Positions 37,716-46,689 of a stretch of 64,000 nt of DNA are shown here, piece after piece. The number at the start of each line of letters is the position of its first letter. Position 1 is the first letter of the stretch. This DNA is from SHWB01 sp050246875. GTDB lineage: Bacteria > Pseudomonadota > Alphaproteobacteria > UBA6615. The notes beneath the pieces were generated by a model. That model was not told where the DNA came from. It did not search any database and was given only the letters and a program-made list of their open reading frames with translations. Made by a program: the position numbers and the translations under genes. The DNA is taken from positions 310,001 to 374,000 of the forward strand of contig JBFWVF010000003.1 of NCBI GenBank assembly GCA_050246875.1. The letters are read 5' to 3'.

Positions 37716-38648
37716 ATGTCCTCCGCCCGCCCCGTCCCCGGCTGGTATCCGCCGCTCATCCTCGCCGTCCTCGGCGCCATCTGGGGCGGCGGCGCCACCG
37801 TGGCGAAGTACACGGCGGTGAACGGCCTGCCGCCGCCGGGCGTGACCTTCTGGCAGATGGCGATCGCGGCGACCGTGCTGCTGGTGGTGACGACGCTGCG
37901 CGGCCGCCGACCGCCCTTCGACCGCCGGGCTCTGCGCTACTACGCCATGGTCGGCATCGTCGGCCTCGCCGTGCCGAACATGAACATGGTCTTCGTCACC
38001 CGTTACATTCCCGGCGGCACGATGGCGGTGGCGCTGACGCTGGCGCCGCTGTTCACCTATTCGATCGCCTTCGCCGTCGGCCATGAGCGCTTCGACCGGC
38101 TGCGCATCGCCGGCCTCGCGCTCGGCCTCGGCGGCGCCGCGCTGCTTGTCGTCCCGCACGGCAGCCTGCCGGATCACGCGGTCCTGCCCTACGCGCTGGC
38201 GGCCTTCATCACGCCCCTGCTCTACGCCACCGGCAACGTCTTCGCCGACCGACACCGCCCGCCGGCGACGGACTCGGTCGCGCTCGCCTGCGGCATGCTC
38301 TACGTGGCGGCGCTAGGCGCCGGCACGGTCGCCGTGGCGACCGGCGGCTTCCACCCGATCTGGGCCGACGCGAGCCTGCCCAACATCGTGCTGGCGATCT
38401 ACGGCGCGGTGTCGGCGCTGGCCTTCCTCGGCTTCTTCGAGCTGCTGCGGCTGGCCGGAGCGGTCTATTTCAGCCAGGTCGCCTACCTCATCACCATCTG
38501 CGGCGTGGTCTTCGCCGCCATCGTCTTCGGCGAGCGGCCGGGGCCCTGGTTCGCCGCCGCCGTGGCGCTGGTGTTCGGCGGCGTCGCCCTGCTCAACATC
38601 GGCCGCCGCCGGGCGATGGCCCGCGCCGCCGCCGCGAAGGCCGGCTGA
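37716..38648 (+). CDS. EamA/DMT family transporter (copy 1)
   Basis: 310 residues from ATG 37716, preceded by a CCTCCGGA-like weak site. Ten hydrophobic segments in two EamA halves, with AIWGGGATVAKY in the first helix and the GVTFWQMAIAATVLLVV and NMNMVFVTRYIPGGTMAVALT segments typical of drug/metabolite exporters. The next gene is a close paralogue. The substrate is unknown; amino acids or their analogues are common for the family. Confidence 0.9.
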   Translation: MSSARPVPGWYPPLILAVLGAIWGGGATVAKYTAVNGLPPPGVTFWQMAIAATVLLVVTTLRGRRPPFDRRALRYYAMVGIVGLAVPNMNMVFVTRYIPGGTMAVALTLAPLFTYSIAFAVGHERFDRLRIAGLALGLGGAALLVVPHGSLPDHAVLPYALAAFITPLLYATGNVFADRHRPPATDSVALACGMLYVAALGAGTVAVATGGFHPIWADASLPNIVLAIYGAVSALAFLGFFELLRLAGAVYFSQVAYLITICGVVFAAIVFGERPGPWFAAAVALVFGGVALLNIGRRRAMARAAAAKAG

Positions 38649-38749
38649 GCGGGGCCTTGCCGGCGCATCGCGGGCGGGCGGATACTCCGCCGCCCGCGGC
38701 CCCGTCGCGCGACGGAAGGCAATCCCGCCGGGCGTGATGGGGGTTCGCC

Positions 38750-39685
38750 ATGTCCGCCGTCGCGGCCCGTCCGGCCGCCGTGCCGTCCTCGGCACTCGTG
38801 CTCCTCGTCGTGTCGGGCGCCATCTGGGGCGGCGGCACGACCATCTCCAAGTTCCTCGCCACCACCGGCCATTCCGGCCCCGGTGTCACCTTCTGGCAGA
38901 CGGCGATCGCGGCCACGGTGCTCCTCGTCGTCGCGCTATGGCGCCGCCGCCTGCCGCCGCTGAACGGCAAGGCAGTCCTCTACTACATCGTCGTCGGCAT
39001 CATCGGCATCGGCCTGCCGAACGTGAACATGGTGTACGTCACCGGCTACATACCGGCGGCCAACATGGCGGTGGCGCTGACCACCGTGCCGGTGCTGACC
39101 TACCTGCTGTCGCTGGCGACCGGCGGCGAGAGCTTCGACCGCCTGCGCGCCGCCGGCATCGCGCTGGGCCTCGCCGGTGCCGCGGCGCTGGTGCTGCCGC
39201 AGGGCAGCCTGCCCTCGCCCGAGCTGGTGCCCTACGCGACGCTCGCCTTCCTCACGCCGGTGCTCTATGCCGTCGGCAATGTCTGGGCCGAGCGCCGCTG
39301 GCCGGGCGACGCCGACCCGCTGTCGCTCGCCTGCGGCATGCTCTACGCGGCGGCGATCGGCACCGGCATCCACGCGCTCGCCGAAGGCAGCTTCCACCGC
39401 ATCTGGGTCGATGCCAGCATCCACGACGCGGTGCTGGTCGGCTTCGGCCTCGCCTCGGCCTTCGCCTTCGTCTGCTTCTTCGTCATCGTCAAGCTGGCCG
39501 GCGCCGTCTACTTCAGCCAGTGCGCCTACCTCGTGACGCTATTCGGTGTCGCCTTCGCCGCCCTCGCCTTCGGCGAACGCCCGGGCTGGTGGCTCGCCGT
39601 CGCGGCGGCGCTGGTGTTCGGCGGCGTGACCCTGGTCAATCTCGGCGCCCGCCGCGCGCAGGCACGCGCCATGGCGCCGGCGTGA
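38750..39685 (+). CDS. EamA/DMT family transporter (copy 2)
   Basis: 311 residues, again two EamA halves with ten hydrophobic segments. It aligns with the preceding protein along the whole length: GAIWGGGTTISKF, GPGVTFWQTAIAATVLLVV, LPNVNMVYVTGYIPAANMAVALT and the closing VFGGVTLVNLGARRA repeat the same order. This is a tandem duplication that has since diverged. The intergenic gap is 101 bases. Function as for copy 1, possibly with a different substrate. Confidence 0.9.
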   Translation: MSAVAARPAAVPSSALVLLVVSGAIWGGGTTISKFLATTGHSGPGVTFWQTAIAATVLLVVALWRRRLPPLNGKAVLYYIVVGIIGIGLPNVNMVYVTGYIPAANMAVALTTVPVLTYLLSLATGGESFDRLRAAGIALGLAGAAALVLPQGSLPSPELVPYATLAFLTPVLYAVGNVWAERRWPGDADPLSLACGMLYAAAIGTGIHALAEGSFHRIWVDASIHDAVLVGFGLASAFAFVCFFVIVKLAGAVYFSQCAYLVTLFGVAFAALAFGERPGWWLAVAAALVFGGVTLVNLGARRAQARAMAPA

Positions 39686-39688
39686 CGG

Positions 39689-40606
39689 CTATTCGGCGGC
39701 GAGGCTGAAGGACGCGGCGGCGAAGCGGCCGTCGAGCGTCGCCAGCGACGCCTCGCTCGCCGCCAGGAAGGGCGGCCGCACGCGGCGCCACGCGGCATCG
39801 CCGCGCGCCCGCGCGAGGTAGGCCTTGAGCACCGGGATCGCCGGCAGCCCGTCGAACGACTTGCGCAGCGCCGTCAGGTGCGCCTGCAGCGCGTCAGCCT
39901 CGCCGCCCTGCCAGCCGGCATAGACACGCTGCGCCTGGGCGCAGGTGACATTGGTCGTCGCCGAGATGCAGCCGACGCCGCCATGGCGCAGGCCAGCCAG
40001 CAGGAACTCCTCCGTGCCCGGGAAGAGCTGGAAGCCGGGGATGGCGGAGAGCGTCGTCCGCATGTTCTCCCAGTCGCCCGAGGAATCCTTCATGCCGACG
40101 ACGATGCGCGGGTACGCCTTCACCAGCCGCTCGATCAGCGGCAGCGGCAGCGGCACGCCGCTCATCTGCGGGATGTGGTAGAGGTAGAGGCGCAGACGCT
40201 CGTCGCCGGTGCGCTCGATGGTTTCGGCGAAGGCCGCGAACAGCCCGTCCTCGCTGGCGCCCTTGTAGTAGAAGGGCGGCAGCATCAGGCAGCCGCCGGC
40301 GCCGATGGCCAGCGCCGCCTTCGCCAGCCGCACCGTGTCGGGAATGGCGGTGCAGCCGATGCCGACGATGAGGCGGGCGCCGGTGATGCCCGCCTCGCCC
40401 AGCGCCGCGATGAGACCCAGACGTTCATCGACGCTCAGCGAGTTGGCCTCGCCGGTGGTGCCGAGCGGCGCCACGCCGTCGCAGCCGTTGGCCAGCAGCC
40501 ACTTCGCATGGCCGACGAAGCGCGCGCGATCCGGCGCGCCGTCGGCATCGTAGGGCGTGAGATTGGCGGCGAAGACGCCGCGCGGCGCGGCCTGTGGCTC
40601 GGTCAT
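39689..40606 (-). CDS. DapA-family class I lyase/aldolase (dihydrodipicolinate synthase-like)
   Basis: 305 residues from ATG 40606. TIM-barrel family with the Schiff-base lysine K173 in IVVGMKDSSG, the GTTGE phosphate/carboxylate loop at 49-53 and a tyrosine in LYLYHIPQ near 141-143. True DapA usually has YNVP at the last place; YHIP points to another member of the family (2-keto acid aldolase or sialate-lyase-like). The start overlaps the YcgN-like gene by four bases, so they are translationally coupled to the cobB operon. The reaction is not assigned. Confidence 0.85.
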   Translation of the reverse strand: MTEPQAAPRGVFAANLTPYDADGAPDRARFVGHAKWLLANGCDGVAPLGTTGEANSLSVDERLGLIAALGEAGITGARLIVGIGCTAIPDTVRLAKAALAIGAGGCLMLPPFYYKGASEDGLFAAFAETIERTGDERLRLYLYHIPQMSGVPLPLPLIERLVKAYPRIVVGMKDSSGDWENMRTTLSAIPGFQLFPGTEEFLLAGLRHGGVGCISATTNVTCAQAQRVYAGWQGGEADALQAHLTALRKSFDGLPAIPVLKAYLARARGDAAWRRVRPPFLAASEASLATLDGRFAAASFSLAAE

Positions 40607-41142
40607 GGTGCGCTCCTCCCCTTGCGGGCGGACTTCGATGCGGGTTTCGCCTTGCCCGGCGCGCGCTTGCCCGTGCCAGGCAAGGGCAGGCCGGCGGCGA
40701 GCCGAGAATTGAGCCAGGCGACGACGTGGTCGCGCACGTCGTCGACGTCGTCCTCGCTGACCGCGCGGCCGCGCAGCGACACGCCCGAGGCGTGCACCGT
40801 GCCGGGATCGCCGGAAACCAGCGGGTGCCACCATGCCAGCGCACGGCCCTCCGCGAGCAGGCGGTAGGCGCAGCTCCCCGGCAGCCAGCCGAGCGTGCCG
40901 GCGTTTTCCGGAGTCACCTTGACGCAATCGGGCACGCGCACGCTGCGGTTGGCGTAGTCGCCGCAGCGGCAGCTCTCGAGATCGAGGAGATGGCAGGCGA
41001 CGTCGGTATATGCGATCTCGCCCGTATCCTCGTCCTCCAGCTTGTGCAGGCAGCACAGGCCGCAGCCGTCGCACAGGCTCTCCCACTCCGCGTCGGTCAT
41101 CTCGTCGAGACGCTTGGTCTTCCAGAACGGCGCCGGCTTCAT
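40603..41142 (-). CDS. YcgN/YkgJ-type cysteine-cluster protein (UPF0260)
   Basis: 179 residues. The N-terminus has C24-x2-C27-x2-C30-C31 (LCDGCGLCCLHKLED), followed by CHLLDLESCRCGDY and a CAYRLL segment. This set of eight or so cysteines defines the YkgJ-like cluster family, predicted to bind Fe-S or zinc. The basic, proline-rich C-terminus is an extra tail. Function unknown. It overlaps cobB upstream (41139-41142) and the DapA-family gene downstream (40603-40606), so it is embedded in a coupled operon with a cobalamin gene. Confidence 0.88.
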   Translation of the reverse strand: MKPAPFWKTKRLDEMTDAEWESLCDGCGLCCLHKLEDEDTGEIAYTDVACHLLDLESCRCGDYANRSVRVPDCVKVTPENAGTLGWLPGSCAYRLLAEGRALAWWHPLVSGDPGTVHASGVSLRGRAVSEDDVDDVRDHVVAWLNSRLAAGLPLPGTGKRAPGKAKPASKSARKGRSAP

Positions 41143-42482
41143 GCTCGCTCCTCGCCGGCCCGGTCTATCAGATGGAGGAAGGAGCCGGCAACGCGGCCCG
41201 AAACGAGGCCGGCATTGCCGCGCTGGCGGCCGGCGGCATCCGCGACGGCGAACAGCGGTGCCCCCGGCCCCTCCGCCGTCACCGTCGCGTAGTGGAACTC
41301 GTGGCCGCGGTAGGCGGTGCCGGCCCGGCCCAACGGCCCGTCCGCCGCCAGCCGCGCCTGCCGGTAGCCGAGCGAAAGGCGGCGCGAGGCGAAGCTCGTC
41401 TCCAGACCAAGCAGCCCGGCCATTTCATGGCGGACGCCATCGGCATCGACGAGGCCGCGACCGAGCACCATGTAGCCGCCGCACTCGCCGTAGACGGCGA
41501 CGCCGCGCCCGGCCGCCGCGCGCAGCCCGGCGAGGAAGGTCGCCGACGCCGCCAGCCGGCCGGCGTGGAGTTCGGGATAGCCACCGGGCAGATAGACCGC
41601 GTCGGCGCGCGCGTCGGGGGCCGCGTCGGCAAGCGGCGAGAAGGGCAGCACCTCGGCGCCGGCGGCTCGCCAGGCAGCGAGCAGCGCGGGGTAGGCGAAA
41701 GCGAAGGCGACGTCGCGCGCGACGGCGACGCGCTGGCCCGGCGGCGCGACCGGCGGCGCCGGATCGGCAGCGGCGACGGCGCGCGCCGGTCGGGCGAGCG
41801 ACAGCAGCGCCACCACGTCGATCGCCCTCCCGAGTGTCGCGGCGGCGGCATCGAGGCACGCGTCGAGATCGCCGTGTTCGCCCGCCTGCACGAGGCCGAG
41901 ATGGCGCGACGGCAGCGCCGGCAGGGAGCCGCGCGACATGGCACCGACCACCTTCACCGCGGGACAGGCCGCGCGCACGGCGGCGGCGAGCAGATCGGCA
42001 TGCGAGGCGCCGCCCGTGCGGTTGAACACGACCCCGGCAACCGCGACATCCGCACGGTGTCGCGCGAAGCCCGCCACCAGCGCGCCCGCGCTCGCCGCCA
42101 TGCCGGCCGCATCGACGACCAGCACGACGGGCCAGCCGGTGAGCGCGGCGAGATCCGCCGTCGAGCCGGCGTCGAGGCGACCGTCGGCGGCGGCGCCGTC
42201 GAACAGGCCCATGACTCCCTCGGCCAGCACGAGATCGGCGTCGCGCTCCAGCCCGGCGAGGAGCGATGCCAGCGTGGCCGGACGCATCGCCCAGGGGTCG
42301 AGGTTGACGGCGGGGCGCCCGGCGGCGACGGCAAGGAAGGCCGGGTCGATGTAGTCCGGCCCGACCTTGGCCGGCGCGACGCGCACGCCCTGCCGCGCGA
42401 GGTGGCGCGCCAGCGTCATCGTCAGCACTGTCTTGCCGCTGCCCGATGCGGGCGCAGCCACGATCACCCCGGGCACGCTCAC
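41139..42482 (-). CDS. cobB: Cobyrinate a,c-diamide synthase CobB
   Basis: 447 residues from GTG 42482. The N-terminal ATP-dependent synthase domain has the P-loop ASGSGKT at 12-18 and VGPDYIDP, with the acidic LVLAEGVMGLFDG motif. The C-terminal glutamine amidotransferase domain has the nucleophile cysteine in YGECGGYMVLG near 333. It amidates the a and c side chains of (hydrogeno)byrinic acid. It follows cobA by 7 bases and overlaps the YcgN gene by four. It is the CobB/CbiA class rather than CobQ because of the DYIDP segment. Confidence 0.93.
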   Translation of the reverse strand: MSVPGVIVAAPASGSGKTVLTMTLARHLARQGVRVAPAKVGPDYIDPAFLAVAAGRPAVNLDPWAMRPATLASLLAGLERDADLVLAEGVMGLFDGAAADGRLDAGSTADLAALTGWPVVLVVDAAGMAASAGALVAGFARHRADVAVAGVVFNRTGGASHADLLAAAVRAACPAVKVVGAMSRGSLPALPSRHLGLVQAGEHGDLDACLDAAAATLGRAIDVVALLSLARPARAVAAADPAPPVAPPGQRVAVARDVAFAFAYPALLAAWRAAGAEVLPFSPLADAAPDARADAVYLPGGYPELHAGRLAASATFLAGLRAAAGRGVAVYGECGGYMVLGRGLVDADGVRHEMAGLLGLETSFASRRLSLGYRQARLAADGPLGRAGTAYRGHEFHYATVTAEGPGAPLFAVADAAGRQRGNAGLVSGRVAGSFLHLIDRAGEERA

Positions 42483-42489
42483 GGCAGGG

Positions 42490-43332
42490 TCATGGGGCGA
42501 CGGCGCGCGGCAGGGCGTGGCCGAGCGGGTCGGCGTCCAGCGTGCGGCCGGCGAGCGCGCCGAGCCAGTCGAGGCCCTCGCGCAGCCGCACCACCTCGCC
42601 GACGACGACCACGGCCGGTGGCTCGACGCCGGCCGCCGCCGCAGGTGCGCCGGCCAGCGTCGTCACCACCACCTGTTGGTCGGACAAGGTCGCCCGCGCG
42701 ACGATCGCCACCGGCTCGTCGTCGCGGCGGCCAGCCGCGCGCAGGCGCGCGCAGATCTCCGGCAGGTGCTTGAGCGCCATGTAGAACACCAGCACCGGCA
42801 CGCCCTTCGCCAGCGCGTGCCAGTCGAGCCCGTCCGGAACGGCGCCGGCGAGGTTGTGACCGGTCACGAACGCGACGGCGCTGTTGAGGTCGCGGTGGGT
42901 CATGGGGATGCCGGCATAGGCGAGGCCGCCGACCGCCGCCGTCACCCCGGGCACGACGCGGAACGGCACACCGGCGGCGACCAGCGCCAGCGCCTCCTCG
43001 CCGCCGCGGCCGAAGACGAAGGGATCGCCGCCCTTGAGGCGCAGCACGCGCTTGCCGTCGCGGGCGTGGCGGACGAGGCGGCGCGAGATGTCCGGCTGTT
43101 TGGGCGACGGCTTGCCGCCGCGCTTGCCGGCATAGTCGAGCGTCGCCGCCGGGCGGGCCAGCATCAGCACGCGCTCGTCGACCAGCGCATCATAGACGAC
43201 GACATCGGCCGCGCCGAGCGCATGCCAGGCGGCGACGGTGAGCAGCGCCGGGTCGCCGGGGCCGGCGCCGACGAGCCACACCTCGCCGGGCGCCATCTCG
43301 GGCAGCGCGAAAATCGGTCCGGGACGGTCCAT
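42490..43332 (-). CDS. cobA: Uroporphyrinogen-III C-methyltransferase CobA
   Basis: 280 residues. It has the SAM-dependent tetrapyrrole methylase signature: WLVGAGPGDPALLTVAAWHAL near the N-terminus, then RLKGGDPFVFGRGGEEA near 98-114 and a MTHRDLNSAVAFVTGH segment. It makes precorrin-2 from uroporphyrinogen III by adding methyls at C2 and C7, the entry to both cobalamin and siroheme. It is not fused to CysG ferrochelatase domains. First gene of cobA-cobB-YcgN-DapA, divergent from cbiD. Confidence 0.95.
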   Translation of the reverse strand: MDRPGPIFALPEMAPGEVWLVGAGPGDPALLTVAAWHALGAADVVVYDALVDERVLMLARPAATLDYAGKRGGKPSPKQPDISRRLVRHARDGKRVLRLKGGDPFVFGRGGEEALALVAAGVPFRVVPGVTAAVGGLAYAGIPMTHRDLNSAVAFVTGHNLAGAVPDGLDWHALAKGVPVLVFYMALKHLPEICARLRAAGRRDDEPVAIVARATLSDQQVVVTTLAGAPAAAAGVEPPAVVVVGEVVRLREGLDWLGALAGRTLDADPLGHALPRAVAP

Positions 43333-43407
43333 GGCGCGACGCTAGCGCATTTCGCCCGGCGACGGCACCGGCAGGCATCCCGGCCGGTCCTGCGCTAGAC
43401 TGCCGCC

Positions 43408-44517
43408 ATGACTGCCGCCGACTCCGAGGATGCCGGACGCCGGCCCGCCGGGACGCTGCGGCGCGGCTGGACCACGGGCGCCTGCGCCGCCGCCGCGGCC
43501 GGCGCGGCGGCCACGGCGCTGCTGACCGGGCACTTTCCCGGCCAGGCGCGCGTGCGGCTGCCACGCGGCCTCGTCGGACATTTTCCGCTGGCGACCGCGC
43601 GGCACGATGGCGTGTCGGCCACGGCCGGCATCGTCAAGGACGCCGGCGACGACCCCGACGACACGCATGGCCTCGAGGTGCGCGCGACCGTCGCGCGGGC
43701 TGCGCCCGGCACCGGCATCGGCTTCGCTGCCGGCGAGGGCGTCGGCACGGTGACCCTGCCGGGCCTGCCGCTCGGCGTCGGCGAGCCGGCCATCAACCCG
43801 GCGCCGCGCGCCATGATCGCCGCCGCCCTGCGTGACGCCGCCGAAGCCGCCGACGCCGCGACCGACCTGCGCGTGACGATCGCCATCCCGGGCGGCGCCG
43901 AGGTGGCGAAGCGCACCATGAATCCGCGCCTCGGCATCGTCGGCGGCCTCAGCGTGCTGGGCACCACCGGCATCGTCGTGCCGTATTCGTGCGCCGCCTG
44001 GATCGCCTCGATCCGCCGCGGCATCGACGTCGCCCGCGCCCAGGGCCACACGCACATCGCCGCGGCCACCGGCCGCACCTCGGAAGCCGCGGTGCAGGCC
44101 CTCCACGGCCTGCCCGAGACGGCGCTGATCGACATGGGCGACTTCGTCGGCGGCCTCCTCAGGTATCTGGCGCGCCACCCGGTCGAGCGCCTGACGGTCG
44201 CCGGCGGCTTCGCCAAGCTGGCCAAGTTGGCGCAGGGCGCGCTCGACCTGCACTCGGCGCGCTCGCGCGTGGACCTGGACGGACTTGCGACGTTGCTGGC
44301 GGGCACGGGCGCACCTGCATACGACGTCGCCGCCGCGCGGTCGGCGTCGGGCGCCGGCGCGGTGCTGGCGCAGGCCGGCGACCACGCCCCGGCGCTGGCC
44401 ACGGCCGTCGCGCGGCGGGCACGCGACACGGTTCGCGCCGCCCTTCCTGGCCGCGTCGCCGTCGACGTCGCGGTGTTCGACCGCGCCGGCCTCCTGCTCG
44501 GACGCGACGGGCCATGA
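43408..44517 (+). CDS. cbiD: Cobalt-precorrin-5B C1-methyltransferase CbiD
   Basis: 369 residues. The RRGWTTGACAAAAAGAA start is the family signature, followed by GDDPDDTHGLE and the PRLGIVGGLSVLGTTGIV segment. CbiD methylates C1 of the corrin ring in the anaerobic (early cobalt) pathway; in the aerobic pathway CobF does this and is not related. Its presence, together with cbiG and cbiX and without cobF, points to an anaerobic-type ring contraction. The stop overlaps the next gene's ATG by ATGA. Confidence 0.93.
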   Translation: MTAADSEDAGRRPAGTLRRGWTTGACAAAAAGAAATALLTGHFPGQARVRLPRGLVGHFPLATARHDGVSATAGIVKDAGDDPDDTHGLEVRATVARAAPGTGIGFAAGEGVGTVTLPGLPLGVGEPAINPAPRAMIAAALRDAAEAADAATDLRVTIAIPGGAEVAKRTMNPRLGIVGGLSVLGTTGIVVPYSCAAWIASIRRGIDVARAQGHTHIAAATGRTSEAAVQALHGLPETALIDMGDFVGGLLRYLARHPVERLTVAGGFAKLAKLAQGALDLHSARSRVDLDGLATLLAGTGAPAYDVAAARSASGAGAVLAQAGDHAPALATAVARRARDTVRAALPGRVAVDVAVFDRAGLLLGRDGP

Positions 44518-45353
44518 CGGGTACGATCGGCCCGTCGCCGTCGCTTCTGCTGCTCGGCGGCACCGGCGAAGCGGTCGCCCTCGCCGCCGACCTCGCCGCT
44601 GCCTTCGGCCCGCGCCTGCGCGTGATCAGTTCGCTCGCCGGCCGCACGCGCGACCCTCGCCTGCCGCCGGGCGAGGTGCGCGTCGGTGGCTTCGGCGGCG
44701 CGGCGGCTCTGGCCGATTTTCTGCGCGCGAACGCCATCGATGCCGTGATCGATGCCACCCACCCGTTCGCGGCGGCCATTTCCGCCAATGCCGCCGACGC
44801 CTGCCGGGCAGCCGGCGTGCCCTGCCTCGTCCTCCGGCGGCCGGCATGGTCCGCACGACCGGGCGACCGCTGGCACGAGGCCGCCGATGCGGCGGCGGCG
44901 GCGACGCTGCTGCCCTCGCTTGGCCGGCGGGCCTTCCTGACCATCGGTCCGCGCGACCTTGCGCCCTTCGCCGCGCTCGACCGCATGTGGTTCCTCGTGC
45001 GCCAAGTCGATCCGCCGGCCGCGCCGCTGCCGCTGCGAAACGGCGCGGTCGTCGTCGGCCGCGGCCCGTTCGCCGAAGCCGCGGAGCGCCGGCTGCTCGT
45101 GGAGCACGCCATCGACGTCCTGGTGACGCGCGCGTCCGGCGGCGCGGCCACCGTCGGCAAGCTCGACGCCGCCCGCGCGCTCGGCCTGCCGGTCGTGATG
45201 ATCCGCCGCCCGCCGCCGCCGCCCGGGCCGAGCGTCACGGCGCCGGCCGAGGCCGTGCGCTGGGCCGCCATGCAATGCGGGCTCGACATCGCGGGCGAAG
45301 TCGCTCACATGATCGGGCAGGCGCCCGCCTCGACGGCGGCGAAGGAGCTGTGA
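44514..45353 (+). CDS. cobK: Precorrin-6A reductase CobK/CbiJ
   Basis: 279 residues from ATG 44514, which overlaps cbiD. The LLLLGGTGEAVALA N-terminus and the DATHPFAAAISANA and RPAWSARPGD region are the CobK/CbiJ hallmarks, with FLTIGPRDLAPF and LVTRASGGAATVGKLDAA later. It reduces precorrin-6A (or its cobalt form) with NAD(P)H. The stop shares one base with the start of the ankyrin gene (TGATG), so the three plus-strand genes are one coupled unit. Confidence 0.92.
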   Translation: MTGTIGPSPSLLLLGGTGEAVALAADLAAAFGPRLRVISSLAGRTRDPRLPPGEVRVGGFGGAAALADFLRANAIDAVIDATHPFAAAISANAADACRAAGVPCLVLRRPAWSARPGDRWHEAADAAAAATLLPSLGRRAFLTIGPRDLAPFAALDRMWFLVRQVDPPAAPLPLRNGAVVVGRGPFAEAAERRLLVEHAIDVLVTRASGGAATVGKLDAARALGLPVVMIRRPPPPPGPSVTAPAEAVRWAAMQCGLDIAGEVAHMIGQAPASTAAKEL

Positions 45354-45928
45354 TGCGACGTTCGAACCATTGGCCGATGCTCGTTGTCCTGGCCGCGCTG
45401 GCATTGGCGCCGTTCGCGACGGAACCGGCACGCGCCGAGATTTCGCTGTTCAAGCCCAATCCGCTGCATACGGCGGCGTTTCTCGGCCGTACCGACGAAA
45501 CCCGCTCGCTGCTGGTGCGCGGCACGCCGGTGAACACGGCGGACGACGACGGCCGCACGGCGCTGATCTGGGCAGCGACATCCGGCCAGCTCGATGCGGT
45601 GCGCCTGCTGCTCGACTACAAGGCGCTCATCGACCTTCGGGACAGGCTCGGCAACACCGCGCTGTGGTATGCCGCCGCCAACGATCACGATGAAGTCGTT
45701 CGCGCCCTGATCGCGGCCGGCGCCAACGTCAACAACGAGAACGCGGAAGGGGCAACGCCGCTGATCGGCGCGGCCAGCAAGGGCGCCGCCGCCGCCGCGC
45801 GTACACTGGTCGACGCCGGCGCCAACGTGAACCACAACGACTACACCGGCCGCACGGTCCTGCAATGGGCCGAGCAGGGCCGGTCGGCGCCGCTCATGCG
45901 CCTGCTGCGCCAGAAGGGCGCGCGCTAG
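45353..45928 (+). CDS. Exported ankyrin-repeat protein
   Basis: 191 residues from ATG 45353, overlapping cobK by one base. The N-terminus is a Sec-type signal peptide (RRSN, then hydrophobic, ending AEPARAE or nearby), so it is probably periplasmic. Four or five ankyrin repeats follow: PLHTAAFLGRTDETRSLL, GRTALIWAATSGQLDAVRLL, GNTALWYAAANDHDEVVRAL, GATPLIGAASKGAAAAARTL and GRTVLQWAEQG. It should bind another protein. No link to cobalamin is known from its sequence. Its stop overlaps cobM's stop on the other strand at a CTAG. Confidence 0.88.
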   Translation: MRRSNHWPMLVVLAALALAPFATEPARAEISLFKPNPLHTAAFLGRTDETRSLLVRGTPVNTADDDGRTALIWAATSGQLDAVRLLLDYKALIDLRDRLGNTALWYAAANDHDEVVRALIAAGANVNNENAEGATPLIGAASKGAAAAARTLVDAGANVNHNDYTGRTVLQWAEQGRSAPLMRLLRQKGAR

Positions 45929-46689
45929 ACGGATCGCGCAGGCCGCAGCACGTGCGTATGATCGGCGGCGTAGAGGCGGCTGTCGGCGAAGCCCTCGGAC
46001 GCCAGCACCGGACCGACAAGAATCAGCGCCGTGCGCGTGAAGCCAGCCTCTTTCACCTTCGCCCGGATGTCCGCCAGCGTGCCGACGACGAACGCCTCGT
46101 CCGGCCATGAGACGCGGTGGGCGACGACGACCGGGCAATCCGCCCCGTAGTGCGGCAAGAGGTCGGCGACGACGCGGGCGAGGTTGTTGACCGACAGGTG
46201 GATGGCGAGCGTCGCGCCGCTGGCGGCGAGGCGCTGCAGATCCTCGCCCGGTGGCATCGCCGACGCCCGCACCGCCGTGCGCGTCAGGATCACCGTCTGC
46301 GCGACGCCCGGCAGAGTCAGCTCGGTCTTCAGCGCGGCGGCGGCAGCGGCGAAAGCCGGCACGCCGGGCACTACGTCGTAGGGAATGCCGAGCGCGTCGA
46401 GGCGCCGCATCTGCTCAGCGATGGCACCGTAGAGCGACGGGTCGCCCGAATGCAGGCGTGCGACGTCGTGGCCGGCGGCGTGCGCGGCGGCGATTTCGGC
46501 GACGATCTCGTCGAGATGCATCGGCGCGGTGTCGACGACGCGCGCGCCGGCCGGCGCCGCCGCGACGATGGCCTGCGGCACCAGCGAGCCGGCGTAGAGG
46601 CACACGCGGCAACGCTCGACCAGCCGCAGGCCGCGCACCGTGATGAGGTCGGGGGCGCCCGGTCCCGCGCCGATGAAATGCACTGTCAT
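45925..46689 (-). CDS. cobM: Precorrin-4 C11-methyltransferase CobM
   Basis: 254 residues from ATG 46689; the longer reading frame is rejected. Tetrapyrrole methylase fold with VHFIGAGPGAPDLITVRGLRLV, the CLYAGSLVPQ segment and HSGDPSLYGAIAEQMRRL near 97-114, which are CobM/CbiF features. It adds the C11 methyl in ring synthesis. The start overlaps the stop of the cbiG-cobJ gene by ATGA. Last gene of the cbiX-cobH-cobL-cobI-cobJ-cobM unit. Confidence 0.93.
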   Translation of the reverse strand: MTVHFIGAGPGAPDLITVRGLRLVERCRVCLYAGSLVPQAIVAAAPAGARVVDTAPMHLDEIVAEIAAAHAAGHDVARLHSGDPSLYGAIAEQMRRLDALGIPYDVVPGVPAFAAAAAALKTELTLPGVAQTVILTRTAVRASAMPPGEDLQRLAASGATLAIHLSVNNLARVVADLLPHYGADCPVVVAHRVSWPDEAFVVGTLADIRAKVKEAGFTRTALILVGPVLASEGFADSRLYAADHTHVLRPARSV

